Positions 8,457 to 17,225 are shown, numbered from the stretch's first letter. The stretch: 64,000 nucleotides of DNA from Rummeliibacillus sp044763875 (GCF_044763875.1 NZ_JBIWGZ010000001.1:124001-188000), one strand, 5' to 3'. Translations and numbers: made by a program. The notes: generated from the letters alone by a model not told the origin.

Positions 8457-9080
8457 GAATAAATTTCATAATGCAAAATTCACATAAAATCTACGAATAT
8501 TGAAAGGTATAAAATTTTTGTTTATTGTATCCCTGTAGGTACGTAGTAGAGGCCACTGAAAAAGTCAACGCATAAATTATAATAATAAAATTTTGTGATG
8601 CAAATTTTTTAAAGTGGAATCTAAGAATATTCCTGCGGGAAAGTGAGGCAGGCGAGACACAGCACGAAGTGAAGCTAGAACACTGAAAAAGTAAAAATCC
8701 CTTGATTTTTATGATGGAAATCTAGTGTAACCATCTTAGTTGAAGTGGAATTAGCGGTGAGTCCTCGAAAATAACATTCGCATTTTCTTCGTGCGATGTT
8801 CATTCAGTGAAGTTCATTCAATGTCCTGTGGGAAAACGAGCTAGACGAGACCCCACAGCGAAAATTCTTTTTTGCGTTGAAGCAAAAAGAATTTTCTGCG
8901 ACGAAGCTAGCGAAGCGATGCAGGAGCACAATGTTTTCACAAGAGAGGAGGCTCGTCAGTTCGCCCACGGAAAGCGGAGCTAATTCCACTTCATGTTATA
9001 GTAGATTTGTACTATGAAATTTAATGTGTTGAAAAGTTCGTATTTTACAACCAAAAATGGACTTATGAAATTGGCTCAGA
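8457..9080. repeat. Type A interspersed element, copy 1, composite with nested type B units
   Basis: The ends are imperfect inverted repeats: the left end GAATAAATTTCATAATGC matches the complement of the right end (TTATGAAATTGGCTC) and continues to a shared TACGAA motif. Inside are two starts of a second repeat (CACTGAAAAAGT at about 8554 and 8681), a shared module with GTCCTCGAAAAT at about 8761, and a GC-rich palindrome running from GTGGAATTAGCGG to CCGCTTTCCGTGGGC-type sequence. No open reading frame of transposase type is present, so this is a non-autonomous, layered repeat occupying almost the whole 785-bp gap. Confidence 0.75.
8860..8896. repeat. AT-rich perfect hairpin inside repeat copy 1
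   Basis: GAAAATTCTTTTTTGC and GCAAAAAGAATTTTC pair almost perfectly around a 6-base loop. It interrupts the GC-rich core of the surrounding element and looks like a separate small insertion. It has no gene directly upstream to terminate. Confidence 0.6.
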
Positions 9081-9224
9081 TAAGTTTTCAAAATGATTTA
9101 TAGGGTACACTTTCTAAAAGTTATAGTTGTAGTGGCTTACGAATTGTAATTTTTTTCAGTACATAAAATTTCTCGAACCACTTTTCGTTCAATTCCATAT
9201 GTATATATGGAGGAGGGATAAGGA

Positions 9225-9527
9225 ATGGTTTCTACAGAGACATTAATTATTCAAGGGCATTCGTTCACAGCGGTTTCTGTTTTTTTGCCTAAGACGACAT
9301 TGCTAACAATCTCAAATGACAAGGGCTATATAATGTGCGGGGCGTTAGATGTGAGACTTTTGAACACTCGATTAGTAGATCGCAAAATCATTGCTGGCCG
9401 GGCAGTTGGTGTAAAAACAATTGATGATTTGTTACATGCACCGTTAGAATCAGTAACGTATGAAGCAGAAGAACTTGGAATTACAGAGGGAATGATTGGC
9501 GAAGAAGCTTTGTTGAAAATGATTTAA
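9225..9527 (+). CDS. yunC: YunC-like DUF1805 protein
   Basis: 100 residues, full length for the family. The segments TLLTISNDKGYIMCGALDV, AGRAVGVKTIDDLLHAPLES and ELGITEGMIGEEALLKM match B. subtilis YunC nearly throughout. The structure is known for a YunC homologue but no function is established. A GGAGGAGGGA site precedes the ATG. The gene is monocistronic, with repeat DNA upstream and a strong terminator downstream. Confidence 0.88.
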   Translation: MVSTETLIIQGHSFTAVSVFLPKTTLLTISNDKGYIMCGALDVRLLNTRLVDRKIIAGRAVGVKTIDDLLHAPLESVTYEAEELGITEGMIGEEALLKMI

Positions 9528-9586
9528 ACAATACTTAAGCTAAGTGGAAGTAAGGAAATGAGTATTAAACATAAAAGATTCAATAT

Positions 9587-9627
9587 AGAAGAGGTGCATT
9601 CGATTAAGAAAGCACCTCTTCTTTTTT
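9587..9627 (+). terminator. Terminator after yunC, shared with the convergent LysR gene
   Basis: AGAAGAGGTGC pairs with GCACCTCTTCT around a 14-base loop, followed by TTTTTT on the plus strand. The LysR-type gene ends at its right edge on the other strand, so the hairpin may act on both transcripts. Confidence 0.88.
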
Positions 9628-10540
9628 AGGGTAGTAAATGTCCAGACAGCTGGATGTATTCTATAAACTTTTTAACTAAGCCATGTTGGGGGTTTTTTTC
9701 TGTGAAGATACACCCAAATGAAAGGTCTGGAACAAAATGAGTGTCTGCCAATGAGATGGGAATAATTCGTCCAGTTTCAACGTAGGGATCATCATCTAAA
9801 AGGTAGCTAGATAACAAGCCAATAGCTAATCCTTCAGCAATAGTTTTCTTAATGACTTCTGAATTAGAAGTATGGAAAAGTACGTTTATCGTTTCGTTAT
9901 TTTCTGATAAAGAGTATATAAAATCTTCCCAAAATTGACTTGTATACAAAACGATTGGATAGTCATATAGATCCTGCAATGATAATAGTTGTTTGAATGC
10001 TAGGGGAGAATCTTTCGGCACAATTACTTTAAAATCTGCAGTGTATTCAAGTTTTTTAAATAATAACTGCTCAGAAAGTGTCTTCTCAAAAGATTTTTTT
10101 ATGGATGTAAATCCCAAATCCAAAGTATGCTGTTTAATGTTTTCAAGAATCCTTTTGCTCTCCATCTCAATAACAGTGACTTTTATTTGAGGAAAGTCTT
10201 TTTTAAATAGAGAAAGTATTTTAGGTAAATAGTTCATTAAACTTGGTATTGCTGCAATTTTGAGCTCGCCTTTAAAAGAAGAGGTGATGGTTTGTGCATC
10301 TTCTTTAATTTTTTCAATGTTTTCAGCGATTTTTAGAGCTTTATGAATAATGTTTTTTGCTTCTTCAGTAGGTGTTGTTCCAAAGCGAGATCTTTTGAAT
10401 AATCGAATACCTAATTCTTTTTCTAACAATGCAATAGACTGGCTTATGGCAGACTGAGAGACATGAAGATTCTGTGCAGCTATTGAAATTGATTTTGTAT
10501 GGATGATTTCTTTAATGTACTCCATTTGTTCTAGGTTCAT
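9626..10540 (-). CDS. LysR-family transcriptional regulator
   Basis: 304 residues. N-terminal LysR helix-turn-helix MNLEQMEYIKEIIHTKSI, AAQNLHVSQSAISQSI, LEKELGIRLFKR, then a type 2 periplasmic-binding-like effector domain from about residue 90. AAGGAGG precedes the ATG. It diverges from an MFS efflux gene across about 110 bp of AT-rich DNA that contains a 14-bp palindrome (AAAATTATAATTTT, 10586-10599). The arrangement suggests that this regulator controls the transporter and itself in response to an unknown small molecule. Confidence 0.92.
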   Translation of the reverse strand: MNLEQMEYIKEIIHTKSISIAAQNLHVSQSAISQSIALLEKELGIRLFKRSRFGTTPTEEAKNIIHKALKIAENIEKIKEDAQTITSSFKGELKIAAIPSLMNYLPKILSLFKKDFPQIKVTVIEMESKRILENIKQHTLDLGFTSIKKSFEKTLSEQLLFKKLEYTADFKVIVPKDSPLAFKQLLSLQDLYDYPIVLYTSQFWEDFIYSLSENNETINVLFHTSNSEVIKKTIAEGLAIGLLSSYLLDDDPYVETGRIIPISLADTHFVPDLSFGCIFTEKNPQHGLVKKFIEYIQLSGHLLP

Positions 10541-10585
10541 AAGGAATCCTCCTTTTTACCATTAACAATACTTATATTAACATTA

Positions 10586-10599
10586 AAAATTATAATTTT
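10586..10599. promoter_or_regulatory. AT-rich palindrome between divergent LysR and MFS genes
   Basis: AAAATTATAATTTT is a perfect 14-bp palindrome midway in the divergent promoter region. LysR proteins often bind such interrupted AT-rich dyads, but the region is AT-rich throughout and this may be chance. Confidence 0.3.
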
Positions 10600-10655
10600 A
10601 CATTATTATTAATTATATTCATACTGAGATATATGTTATTAATGAGGTGATGAAA

Positions 10656-12098
10656 TTGAATAGCGTAAAAAAAGAAAGAGATACATATCTTTTTATTATA
10701 TTAGCCATATTTTTGGGGAATTTTTTAGCCTTTATTAATTCAGGTACTGTCAATGTGGCGATACCATCTATTATGAGGGAGCTACATTCGAATTTAAATT
10801 CAGTCCAATGGATTGTGACTGGGTTTATGCTTGCGATTGGCACCATTGCTCCAGTTGTTGGGTATTTGGGTAATAAATTTGGATATAAACAGTTATATGT
10901 ATTTGCTCTTATCGGTTTAACCGTATCTTCTGCGTTATGTGGTTTAGCAGAGAATATTGTCACATTAATTATTTTTCGGATTTTACAAGGGATTTGTTCT
11001 GGTTTGATTCAAATATCGACAATGACGATTATTTATCAGTCTGTAAAAAAAGAAAAACAAGCGATGGCAATAAGTTTATGGACGATCTCGATCATGGTTG
11101 CTCCTGCAATTGGTCCAACTTTAGGGGGATTATTGACAAATGCATTCGGGTGGAAGGCGTTATTTTTCTCGTGTGTACCAGTAGGGATCATTGCAACACT
11201 TTGTGCAATTTTCTTTATTCCTTCAAGTAAAAAAGGAAGTACAGTATCACTAGATATTGTAGGGTTAATAACAGTTGTGATAGGAAATGTTTCATTATTA
11301 ATGTATTTCACAAAGGGATCAGAATTAGGCTGGTTTTCTGTTTCTGCGATAGCATTATTACTCGTAGGCATAATGGGCATCGTTATTTTCATATGGAGAG
11401 AATTAACGGCGAAAGAACCTTTGCTGAATATAAGTGTTTTAAAATATCCCAAATTTATGATAGGAACTCTTTTAAATTGCCTTATTTCTATTGGGCTTTA
11501 CTCAAGTGTCTATCTCATTCCATTGTTTATGGAAGAAGCACTAGGAGCTTCTTCATTTATGAGTGGGTTAGTCATGCTACCAGGGGCACTGAGTATGATA
11601 GTGGTAACCATGATTATAGGAAAATTAAATAATAAATTTGACCTTGCGTGGTTTGTCATTGTAGGAGCAATCTTATTAAGTATTGCAACTTGGGAATTTA
11701 GCCAGTTGAATATGAATTCGTCAGTACTTTCTATCATTTTAATTATGATTGTACGGTATGTAGGGGTAGGGTTTGCAACCTCTCCTATCACAAATATATC
11801 AATGAGTGTTATTCCGCCTGAACAAATAGGGCACGCTACATCCATTGCAAATTGGCTTCGTCAAGCGGTGGCAGCATTATCAATTGCTGTTTTTAGTAGT
11901 ATTTTGGCTGTTAGAACGCAAACACATATTTCTGAATTGAAAGGTGAAAAAATAGGGGAAGCATTGAAGCAAGGGGCTTTTCTTCTTGCATCTAATGACA
12001 CATTTTTTGTAGCATTCGTTATTCTTGTGTTATCTATTCCACTTTCATTTTTAATGTTGAATCGGAAGCAATCAATAGAACATAAGACGAATCCCTAG
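10656..12098 (+). CDS. MFS drug efflux transporter, DHA2 (EmrB/QacA) family
   Basis: About 480 residues with 14 predicted membrane helices, as in drug:H+ antiporter family 2. Visible motifs: INSGTVNVAIPSIMREL in helix 1, NSVQWIVTGFML, the motif A-like loop YLGNKFGYKQLY, RILQGICSGLIQ, and motif C APAIGPTLGGLL in helix 5. It probably exports a toxic compound across the cytoplasmic membrane using the proton gradient. GAGG lies 8 bases before the TTG at 10656; the ATG at 10650 is alternative but only 2 bases from the site. It is divergent from a LysR regulator. Confidence 0.9.
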   Translation: MNSVKKERDTYLFIILAIFLGNFLAFINSGTVNVAIPSIMRELHSNLNSVQWIVTGFMLAIGTIAPVVGYLGNKFGYKQLYVFALIGLTVSSALCGLAENIVTLIIFRILQGICSGLIQISTMTIIYQSVKKEKQAMAISLWTISIMVAPAIGPTLGGLLTNAFGWKALFFSCVPVGIIATLCAIFFIPSSKKGSTVSLDIVGLITVVIGNVSLLMYFTKGSELGWFSVSAIALLLVGIMGIVIFIWRELTAKEPLLNISVLKYPKFMIGTLLNCLISIGLYSSVYLIPLFMEEALGASSFMSGLVMLPGALSMIVVTMIIGKLNNKFDLAWFVIVGAILLSIATWEFSQLNMNSSVLSIILIMIVRYVGVGFATSPITNISMSVIPPEQIGHATSIANWLRQAVAALSIAVFSSILAVRTQTHISELKGEKIGEALKQGAFLLASNDTFFVAFVILVLSIPLSFLMLNRKQSIEHKTNP

Positions 12099-12122
12099 AA
12101 ATAGTTGTTAGTTTCAAAATTA

Positions 12123-12173
12123 AAAAGTGCAGACTTTATGTACTGTTAATGTACAAAGTCTTGCACTTTTTTG
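12123..12173 (+). terminator. Terminator of the MFS transporter gene
   Basis: AAAAGTGCA and TGCACTTTT pair, with GACTTT/AAAGTC and GTAC/GTAC pairs continuing the stem (one unpaired base each side), ending in a T-run. Confidence 0.85.
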
Positions 12174-12292
12174 ATGCCTGTAACCACAGATGGTTGCCAG
12201 GAATATATTCAGTTCCAGTCATTTTTTTCGCTTTCAATTTGATCTAACTTTTTATTAAAAGTTAAACATAACCATTTCAAATTAGAAATTAC

Positions 12293-12856
12293 TTAAAATG
12301 AACCGGTGACAGTCACTTCTTTCAATTTTTCATTTAACAATTTGGCTTGAGCTATTGCTTGTTTATCTTGAGAAATATCTCCTGGGCGATGGCCTTCTCC
12401 AATAATATATGCAGGAAAATTCATATTTAAGAAATCAAATGTATATTTGAACTGCTGTATGAGTGGAAGTCCTTTGATATAGGGATCATCACCACCAACT
12501 GTTACGACGATGGCGTTTTTCGCTTTCAATTGCTCTCTTAATTGTGGATACCGTTCATCTCGAATTGCTTGGCTTATTCTGTCAACCATATTTTTCATTA
12601 AACCAGACATTGTATACCAGTACACAGGTGTTGAAAAAATGAGCAAATCACTTTCCAATAGGGCTTCAATGATTTGATCATAATCATCACCAACAGGTCG
12701 GAAACCATTTACATCATGTCGTAGATCGTGAATCGGTTTAATGTTTAAATCTCTTAAATAAATTTTATTGTGCTGTATATCCTTTGTGACAATATCCGTT
12801 AAAATTTCAGTATTTCCACTTTCTCTCGAACTACCTATAAACGTTGTGATTTTCAT
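12293..12856 (-). CDS. NADPH-dependent FMN reductase / flavodoxin-fold oxidoreductase
   Basis: 187 residues with the flavodoxin-like fold: the FMN phosphate loop GSSRESGNTE at residues 8-17, the STPVYWYTMSGLMKNMVDR segment that contacts the isoalloxazine ring, and VTVGGDDP near residue 120. Such enzymes reduce quinones, flavins, nitro compounds or azo dyes with NAD(P)H. The gene is single, with an AGGAGG-type site upstream, and is bordered on its 5' side by a repeat element. The substrate cannot be read from the sequence. Confidence 0.82.
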   Translation of the reverse strand: MKITTFIGSSRESGNTEILTDIVTKDIQHNKIYLRDLNIKPIHDLRHDVNGFRPVGDDYDQIIEALLESDLLIFSTPVYWYTMSGLMKNMVDRISQAIRDERYPQLREQLKAKNAIVVTVGGDDPYIKGLPLIQQFKYTFDFLNMNFPAYIIGEGHRPGDISQDKQAIAQAKLLNEKLKEVTVTGSF

Positions 12857-12948
12857 TTAGTACATCTCCTCCTATATCTCAGTATATAAAAAGTGTGAAT
12901 GAATATTCGTTGACAAGAAAGTTGAATTTTTAAAAACTGTAATTAACC

Positions 12949-13301
12949 GAATCAATTTCATAATTCAATGCTTAACCTAAAAACGCGAACATATACTTTT
13001 GACTGAACTTTGTTTTACTTTATATTCTATCGAGTATTTTAATGTAGTGAAAGGCGGCGACTCCAGCGGAAAAGCAAGCCAATCAAGACCCCGCACGAAC
13101 GTAGTGCTACTAAGTCGAAGTGTGCTACGCGATGCAGACTTCACAGGAGGAGGCTTGCATCTGCCTTTACAATTTCGATGCAGGAAAACATCTGATGCTT
13201 GCCCGCGGAAAGCGTCCGTCTGTAGCGGGAATGAAGAGCTTATCATTTATTCAAATCATGCAAATAAGTATCGCATATTTTAGAAAGTTGAATCAATTTT
13301 A
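12949..13301. repeat. Type A interspersed element, copy 2
   Basis: Left end GAATCAATTTCATAA at 12949, core GGCGGCGACTCCAGCGG to CCCGCGGAAAGCGTCCGTC, right end near a GTTGAATCAATTTT sequence. The GC content rises sharply against the AT-rich surroundings. The copy carries extra internal sequence (13110-13200) with a second hairpin pairing GTCGAAGTGTG-type and GCAGACTTC-type segments, absent from other copies. Apparent reading frames within it are by-products of the palindromes. Confidence 0.72.
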
Positions 13302-13384
13302 GATAATCAGTAAATTGATTTTCCTTTTTGTTCTGATTAAATGTGCGCAAATTTGCACATTCTGACATAAAGGAGTGTTGTCAG

Positions 13385-13936
13385 ATGAAAAAAATCATTT
13401 TAATAGTAGCGACATTATGTTTAGTAGCTGGTTGCTCGTCATCAAAAGAGAAAGAAGTAATGGCGCCAGTAAATGGTGAAAAGAGTACAAGTGCTACTGC
13501 TAAATTTATAAATTCTGATGGAAAAGATATAGGTACAGCTAATATGTCCGAAGATGAGAATGGGGTGAAAATTAGTTTGAAATTACACGACTTATCCCCT
13601 GGTGAGCATGGTATTCATATTCATGAAGTAGGAATATGTGAAAAACCAAAATTTGAAACAGCAGGTGCTCATTATAATCCAACACATAAGGAGCATGGCT
13701 ACTATAATCCTAAGGGCTATCATTTAGGTGATTTGCCGAATTTACAAGTGGAAAAGGATGGCACGGTAGATGTGGAATTTACAACGAAAGCTTTTTCTTT
13801 AAAAACGGGAGTAGCTAATTCACTTTTTGATTCAAATGGAAGTGCCTTTATCGTTCATGCAGACAAAGATGATTATAAAACAGATCCAAGTGGAAATTCA
13901 GGAGGAAGAATTGCTTGTGGTGTGATTGAAAAATAA
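13385..13936 (+). CDS. sodC: Cu/Zn superoxide dismutase-like lipoprotein
   Basis: 183 residues. Signal peptide with lipobox LVAGC (Cys17), so it is anchored outside the membrane. The SOD_Cu domain shows GEHGIHIHEVG (His78, His80), AGAHYNP (His96), KEHGYYNPKG (His104), YHLGDLPNL (His113, Asp116) and FIVHADKDDY (His158). Thus all Cu and Zn ligands by alignment to classical SodC seem present, as do the disulfide cysteines 84 and 178. B. subtilis YojM is reported to lack copper ligands, so this copy may be truly active. AAAGGAG lies 8 bases before the ATG. Confidence 0.93.
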   Translation: MKKIILIVATLCLVAGCSSSKEKEVMAPVNGEKSTSATAKFINSDGKDIGTANMSEDENGVKISLKLHDLSPGEHGIHIHEVGICEKPKFETAGAHYNPTHKEHGYYNPKGYHLGDLPNLQVEKDGTVDVEFTTKAFSLKTGVANSLFDSNGSAFIVHADKDDYKTDPSGNSGGRIACGVIEK

Positions 13937-13963
13937 TCACGTGATAGAAAATATCGAGATCAA

Positions 13964-14008
13964 TAAGGTGTAATGCAGATTTAAACTGTATTACACCTTA
14001 TTTTTTTA
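13964..14008 (+). terminator. Terminator of sodC
   Basis: AAGGTGTAATGCAG pairs with CTGTATTACACCTT (one mismatch) around a 7-base loop, followed by ATTTTTTT. Confidence 0.9.
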
Positions 14009-14056
14009 TTTGTGAGGGGGATGCAGCAGGCACATGTTGAAACAATCTTTTTCGTA

Positions 14057-14995
14057 TTATAGCTTTTCTAATTCGCTTCCAAGAAGTTTAGCTAGCTCAA
14101 GCATACCAAATTGTTGCGTCTTTGCTTCAGCATCACTATTGTAGTTCGTATTTGTATTCACGTCATACGTATAAGCTGTTCCATTTTCATCTACGATAAA
14201 TTCAATACCTGCAACGTCAATACTGCTTGCAGCTAGGAATTTTACATATTTATCGATAAGATCTTTACGAGAATTTTCAACGATTTCAAATTTTGCTCTC
14301 ATTTGTGGTTGTTCACCTGCAGGGCAGAATAGGTCACCAATTTGACAAGCATCTGCGGGGCATAGTTCAAAGCCTTCAGAAGTATCAACGCGTACAGAAT
14401 AAATATTTTTACCACCGACAAACTCAACACGTGTGATAAAAGATTCAGGAGATTTAACATATTGTTGAATTAAAGTAATGCCATCAACTGGTTCTTCATA
14501 GTTTGGACCGTTTACATATTCCGCTAATGCTTCAAGTGAGTAAAATAATTGCACCCCAAGACCTTTACCAGCACGATTATGCTTAGTGATAAATGGTGTC
14601 ATATTCAATGATTTAGCAGCTTCCAAAATGTTTTCTTTACCAACGGCTGCAACCGTTTTTGGTGTTTGAATGCCAAATCGTTCTAGTTGTGTATATTGTT
14701 TTACTTTGCTTAATTCTAAGCGCAGCGCATTACTACCGTTTATCACTTTACGTCCGTGAAATTCCAACCAATCAATAACTGCGCCAGTAAGCTCAGGAGC
14801 ATAACGATGATCACGTGTATGAGATGAAGCACTCATTCGATTGTAGAAAATACCTTCTGGTGGTACTTCTGTAAGGTTAACTATACCCTTATCTAAATGC
14901 CAGCTCTCGTAGGGTAAATTAAGTTCTTCAAGACGTTTCACAAGGTGATTTGTCCATTCATTATTTTCATGTAAAATATAGATTTTCTTCGCCAT
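14057..14995 (-). CDS. RimK-like ATP-grasp ligase
   Basis: 312 residues. The N-terminal region has the RimK-type segment GIFYNRMSASSHTRDH. The ATP-grasp core follows from about residue 110: SKVKQYTQLERFGIQTPKT, ITKHNRAGKGLGVQLF (nucleotide lysine and glycine loop), ITLIQQYV, and the metal/phosphate end DVAGIEFIVDENG with YDVNTNTNYN. These enzymes join an amino acid to a carboxylate (glutamate ligases, ribosomal protein S6 or peptide modification). No precursor peptide or partner enzyme is adjacent, and the gene stands alone, so its substrate is unknown. AAGGAAG lies upstream of the ATG. Confidence 0.82.
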   Translation of the reverse strand: MAKKIYILHENNEWTNHLVKRLEELNLPYESWHLDKGIVNLTEVPPEGIFYNRMSASSHTRDHRYAPELTGAVIDWLEFHGRKVINGSNALRLELSKVKQYTQLERFGIQTPKTVAAVGKENILEAAKSLNMTPFITKHNRAGKGLGVQLFYSLEALAEYVNGPNYEEPVDGITLIQQYVKSPESFITRVEFVGGKNIYSVRVDTSEGFELCPADACQIGDLFCPAGEQPQMRAKFEIVENSRKDLIDKYVKFLAASSIDVAGIEFIVDENGTAYTYDVNTNTNYNSDAEAKTQQFGMLELAKLLGSELEKL

Positions 14996-15167
14996 CTGAA
15001 TACTTCCTTTAACATGTTTTTTATTATTATAACAGGTTTGAGAATTAAAACACTAAAAACCTATTGATTAACTAAGAATATTTTTTGTATATAATCATAT
15101 TTGCTTTTTACATATTTTTTCAAGTAGGATGGAATGAGAGTGGTAAAGAAGTTGGAGGGATAATCTG

Positions 15168-15614
15168 ATGGGTAAATTGAAATTTGAAATTAAGGAAGAA
15201 ATTAAAGCTCGGCCAGAAAAAGTTTGGACCGAATTAACAAATAATGATGAAATCAAAAAATGGTTTCCTGAAATGAGCTATCATGAGGATGGGTCCTTTG
15301 GCTATTACCGATGGTTCGATGGAAATATGGACATGAAGTTAAATGTTTTTCGAAAGGAAAACAATAAATTGATCGGTTTTGAATGGGCGGGGAATACCGT
15401 CGATTTTCAATTGATTGAGAAGGATGATTTTACGGAACTAGTGTTCTTTGAAACGCTAAATGAAATTGTCAAACATACACCAAAGGATTTAGCTGGCTGG
15501 TATGTTTGTATTGAAAAAATTCGCCATCTTGCTGAAGAAACAGGTGAAATAGTAGATGAAGAACTGTGGAAAAATAAATATGAAGAGTATAGAAAAGTAT
15601 TTGAGATGCAATAG
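15168..15614 (+). CDS. SRPBCC/AHSA1-domain protein
   Basis: 148 residues with the START-like fold of the Aha1 C-terminal family: KFEIKEEIKARPEKVWTELT, IKKWFPEMSYHEDG, then a beta-rich middle and the DLAGWYVCIEKIRHL C-terminal helix. Family members bind small hydrophobic ligands in a cavity and have no general assigned role. GGAGGG lies 9 bases before the ATG. Monocistronic with its own terminator. Confidence 0.85.
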   Translation: MGKLKFEIKEEIKARPEKVWTELTNNDEIKKWFPEMSYHEDGSFGYYRWFDGNMDMKLNVFRKENNKLIGFEWAGNTVDFQLIEKDDFTELVFFETLNEIVKHTPKDLAGWYVCIEKIRHLAEETGEIVDEELWKNKYEEYRKVFEMQ

Positions 15615-15645
15615 GTGGGAAATGGAAAATATTAATAAATAGCAG

Positions 15646-15676
15646 AAACGATTCCCTAAATAGGAATCGTTTTAAT
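15646..15676. terminator. Terminator between convergent SRPBCC and MBL-fold genes
   Basis: AAACGATTCC pairs with GGAATCGTTT around a 7-base loop, followed by TAATTT. It overlaps the last bases of the convergent gene and could serve both strands. Confidence 0.8.
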
Positions 15677-16487
15677 TTGCATTGACCAACACAGACTCAA
15701 TTATATGAAGGGAATCCCAATCGCCAGAAGAAAACGTAGTAATCGGATATTTTCTTGGAAAGAGTTGCTGTTGAATTTCTTTATTCGAATAGCCCTCACT
15801 ATGAAGTTTTAATACCTGATGCTGAATATCCTCTAAATATTCCTTCTTTTGAATGAGCATTTTACGACCATTTTGTACTAAACCTGCATGCTGGCAAAAG
15901 ACATCTTCAAAATCATAGGTTAATACACGTTCCAATGAACGGATAATTGTAGGAATACTTTCATCTTGCATAATAACTTTTGTTTTAGGAGTGACATACA
16001 AATCACCTGTGAAAAGTTGACCAGTTTGACGATTTAAAAAGGCAAGATGATCTTTAGAATGTCCTGGAGTTGCAATAATATCCCACGTAGCACTTCTTGA
16101 TTTCATAGTATCTGAAAAAGGTAGGGCTTTAAATGCTTTTCGTCTACCCCAAAAAAGCTGACGATATAAAGGATAGTCGGGTTTACCTTTGGCTTCCTCT
16201 ATAGATATTTTATTGATAAAAACGGGAACGTTGCGAGTTTCCATTATAAAAGCTGCACCGCCAGTATGATCTTCATGATGATGGGTAATCCATGCTTGAT
16301 CATAATCTTGTTCGAGTAAAAAGGATGCAAATTGTTTATGTAAACTTTTCCCACCCGTATCAATAAGTACCCCATCAGTTACATAGCAAAACACATTCAA
16401 AGTTACCCCTTGAAATGACAAAGTACCATTAATACTTTGAACACCATTTAGCTCTTCTGTAACTACTGTTTTCTTTAAAATCATCAT
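15672..16487 (-). CDS. MBL-fold (metallo-beta-lactamase superfamily) hydrolase
   Basis: About 271 residues. The metal site motif AWITHHHEDHTGG near residue 92 is the HxHxDH signature, with further ligands in ATPGSHKDHLAF-like sequence (TPGHSKDH), TGDLYV and the later QHAGLV. It fits glyoxalase II/thioesterase-like enzymes. The C-terminal 70 residues form a helical extension (HSEGYSNKEIQQQLF) also found in family members. Three consecutive ATG codons exist at 16490, 16487 and 16484; AAGGAG spacing favours the second or third. Confidence 0.87.
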   Translation of the reverse strand: MMILKKTVVTEELNGVQSINGTLSFQGVTLNVFCYVTDGVLIDTGGKSLHKQFASFLLEQDYDQAWITHHHEDHTGGAAFIMETRNVPVFINKISIEEAKGKPDYPLYRQLFWGRRKAFKALPFSDTMKSRSATWDIIATPGHSKDHLAFLNRQTGQLFTGDLYVTPKTKVIMQDESIPTIIRSLERVLTYDFEDVFCQHAGLVQNGRKMLIQKKEYLEDIQHQVLKLHSEGYSNKEIQQQLFPRKYPITTFSSGDWDSLHIIESVLVNAN

Positions 16488-16490
16488 CAT

Positions 16491-16691
16491 CTTCTCCTTT
16501 ATGTTATTAAGATTTTACAAAAATTTACGTGGTAAGTAAATTATTTCAAACGTAAATATTTTTGAATATGAGCTTCAAATTTGACATATATACAATATAA
16601 GTAATTCTATTGCCGGAAAAATGGAAGTCTTCAGCTATTTATTGTTATAGTTTCGGTTATATGATAATTTGAAAATGTAAATGATACCACA
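16491..16691. other. AT-rich spacer upstream of a gene remnant
   Basis: No gene recognised. It probably contains the promoter of the MBL-fold gene on the minus strand and decayed sequence of the gene whose C-terminus is visible at 16692-16760. Confidence 0.35.
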
Positions 16692-16760
16692 AATTGGAAA
16701 CTAAGTGAAGGAAGATGGAAAATGGTATTTCATCAAGGAACGAAAACAAGTGATTGCTAG
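16692..16760 (+). pseudogene. C-terminal remnant of a DUF4440/SnoaL-like protein
   Basis: One frame reads NWKLSEGRWKMVFHQGTKTSDC then TAG. WKL..GRWKMVFHQGT is the characteristic last strand of DUF4440 (NTF2-like) proteins. The 5' part cannot be followed upstream in any frame, so only the last 20 or so codons survive. Confidence 0.5.
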
Positions 16761-16865
16761 AGACGGCTTTATGACTGGGGAGTCGTGTTGTATGAAGATC
16801 TATATCAATCAATTAGAGTTAACCTAGATCACCTTCAAAATATTTTCTATGAAAGGAAAAATAGA

Positions 16866-17225
16866 ATGAACGAACTTTATTCACAAATTATTGAATGTCT
16901 CAAAAGTGCACTAGCGAGCTCTTGGTCATCAGCATCAAGTTCAAAATGGTATAGTGATAATCCTTCAAAAGGACAATGTGGAGTTACTGCATTAGTAGTG
17001 AATGATTTTTTAGGTGGAGAAATTTTTAAAACTAGGTTATCCGAAGGTTGGCACTTTTACAATATGATTGAACATAAACGGTATGATATTACCATGTCAC
17101 AATTTAGAGAATCCATTCTATATGAAGATATTGCTTCCAACCGAAGAGAAGCACTTATGGACTGTAATGAGAAACAGTATATGTACTTAAAGAAAAAAGT
17201 GTTGGAAAATTATCGCAATTACTAA
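16866..17225 (+). CDS. YunG-family protein
   Basis: About 119 residues from the ATG at 16866, which follows a GAAAGG site. A longer GTG-initiated form from 16785 would add 27 residues with no SD. The core NPSKGQCGVTALVVNDFLGGE and EGWHFYNMIEHKRYDITMSQF matches the YunG family of small cytoplasmic Firmicute proteins. A conserved Cys in GQCGVTALV and a His in WHFYN recall a papain-like cysteine hydrolase layout, but catalysis is not shown for the family. Confidence 0.68.
   Translation: MNELYSQIIECLKSALASSWSSASSSKWYSDNPSKGQCGVTALVVNDFLGGEIFKTRLSEGWHFYNMIEHKRYDITMSQFRESILYEDIASNRREALMDCNEKQYMYLKKKVLENYRNY

Noticed and set aside
8804..8989. Minus-strand 61-codon frame
   Set aside because: It is entirely inside the composite repeat, and a related frame recurs in the repeat at 23266-23451; it is not a gene.
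12977..13302. Overlapping open frames of 60-94 codons on both strands
   Set aside because: They lie in a GC-rich palindromic repeat, occur symmetrically on both strands, and lack ribosome binding sites; the repeat explains them.
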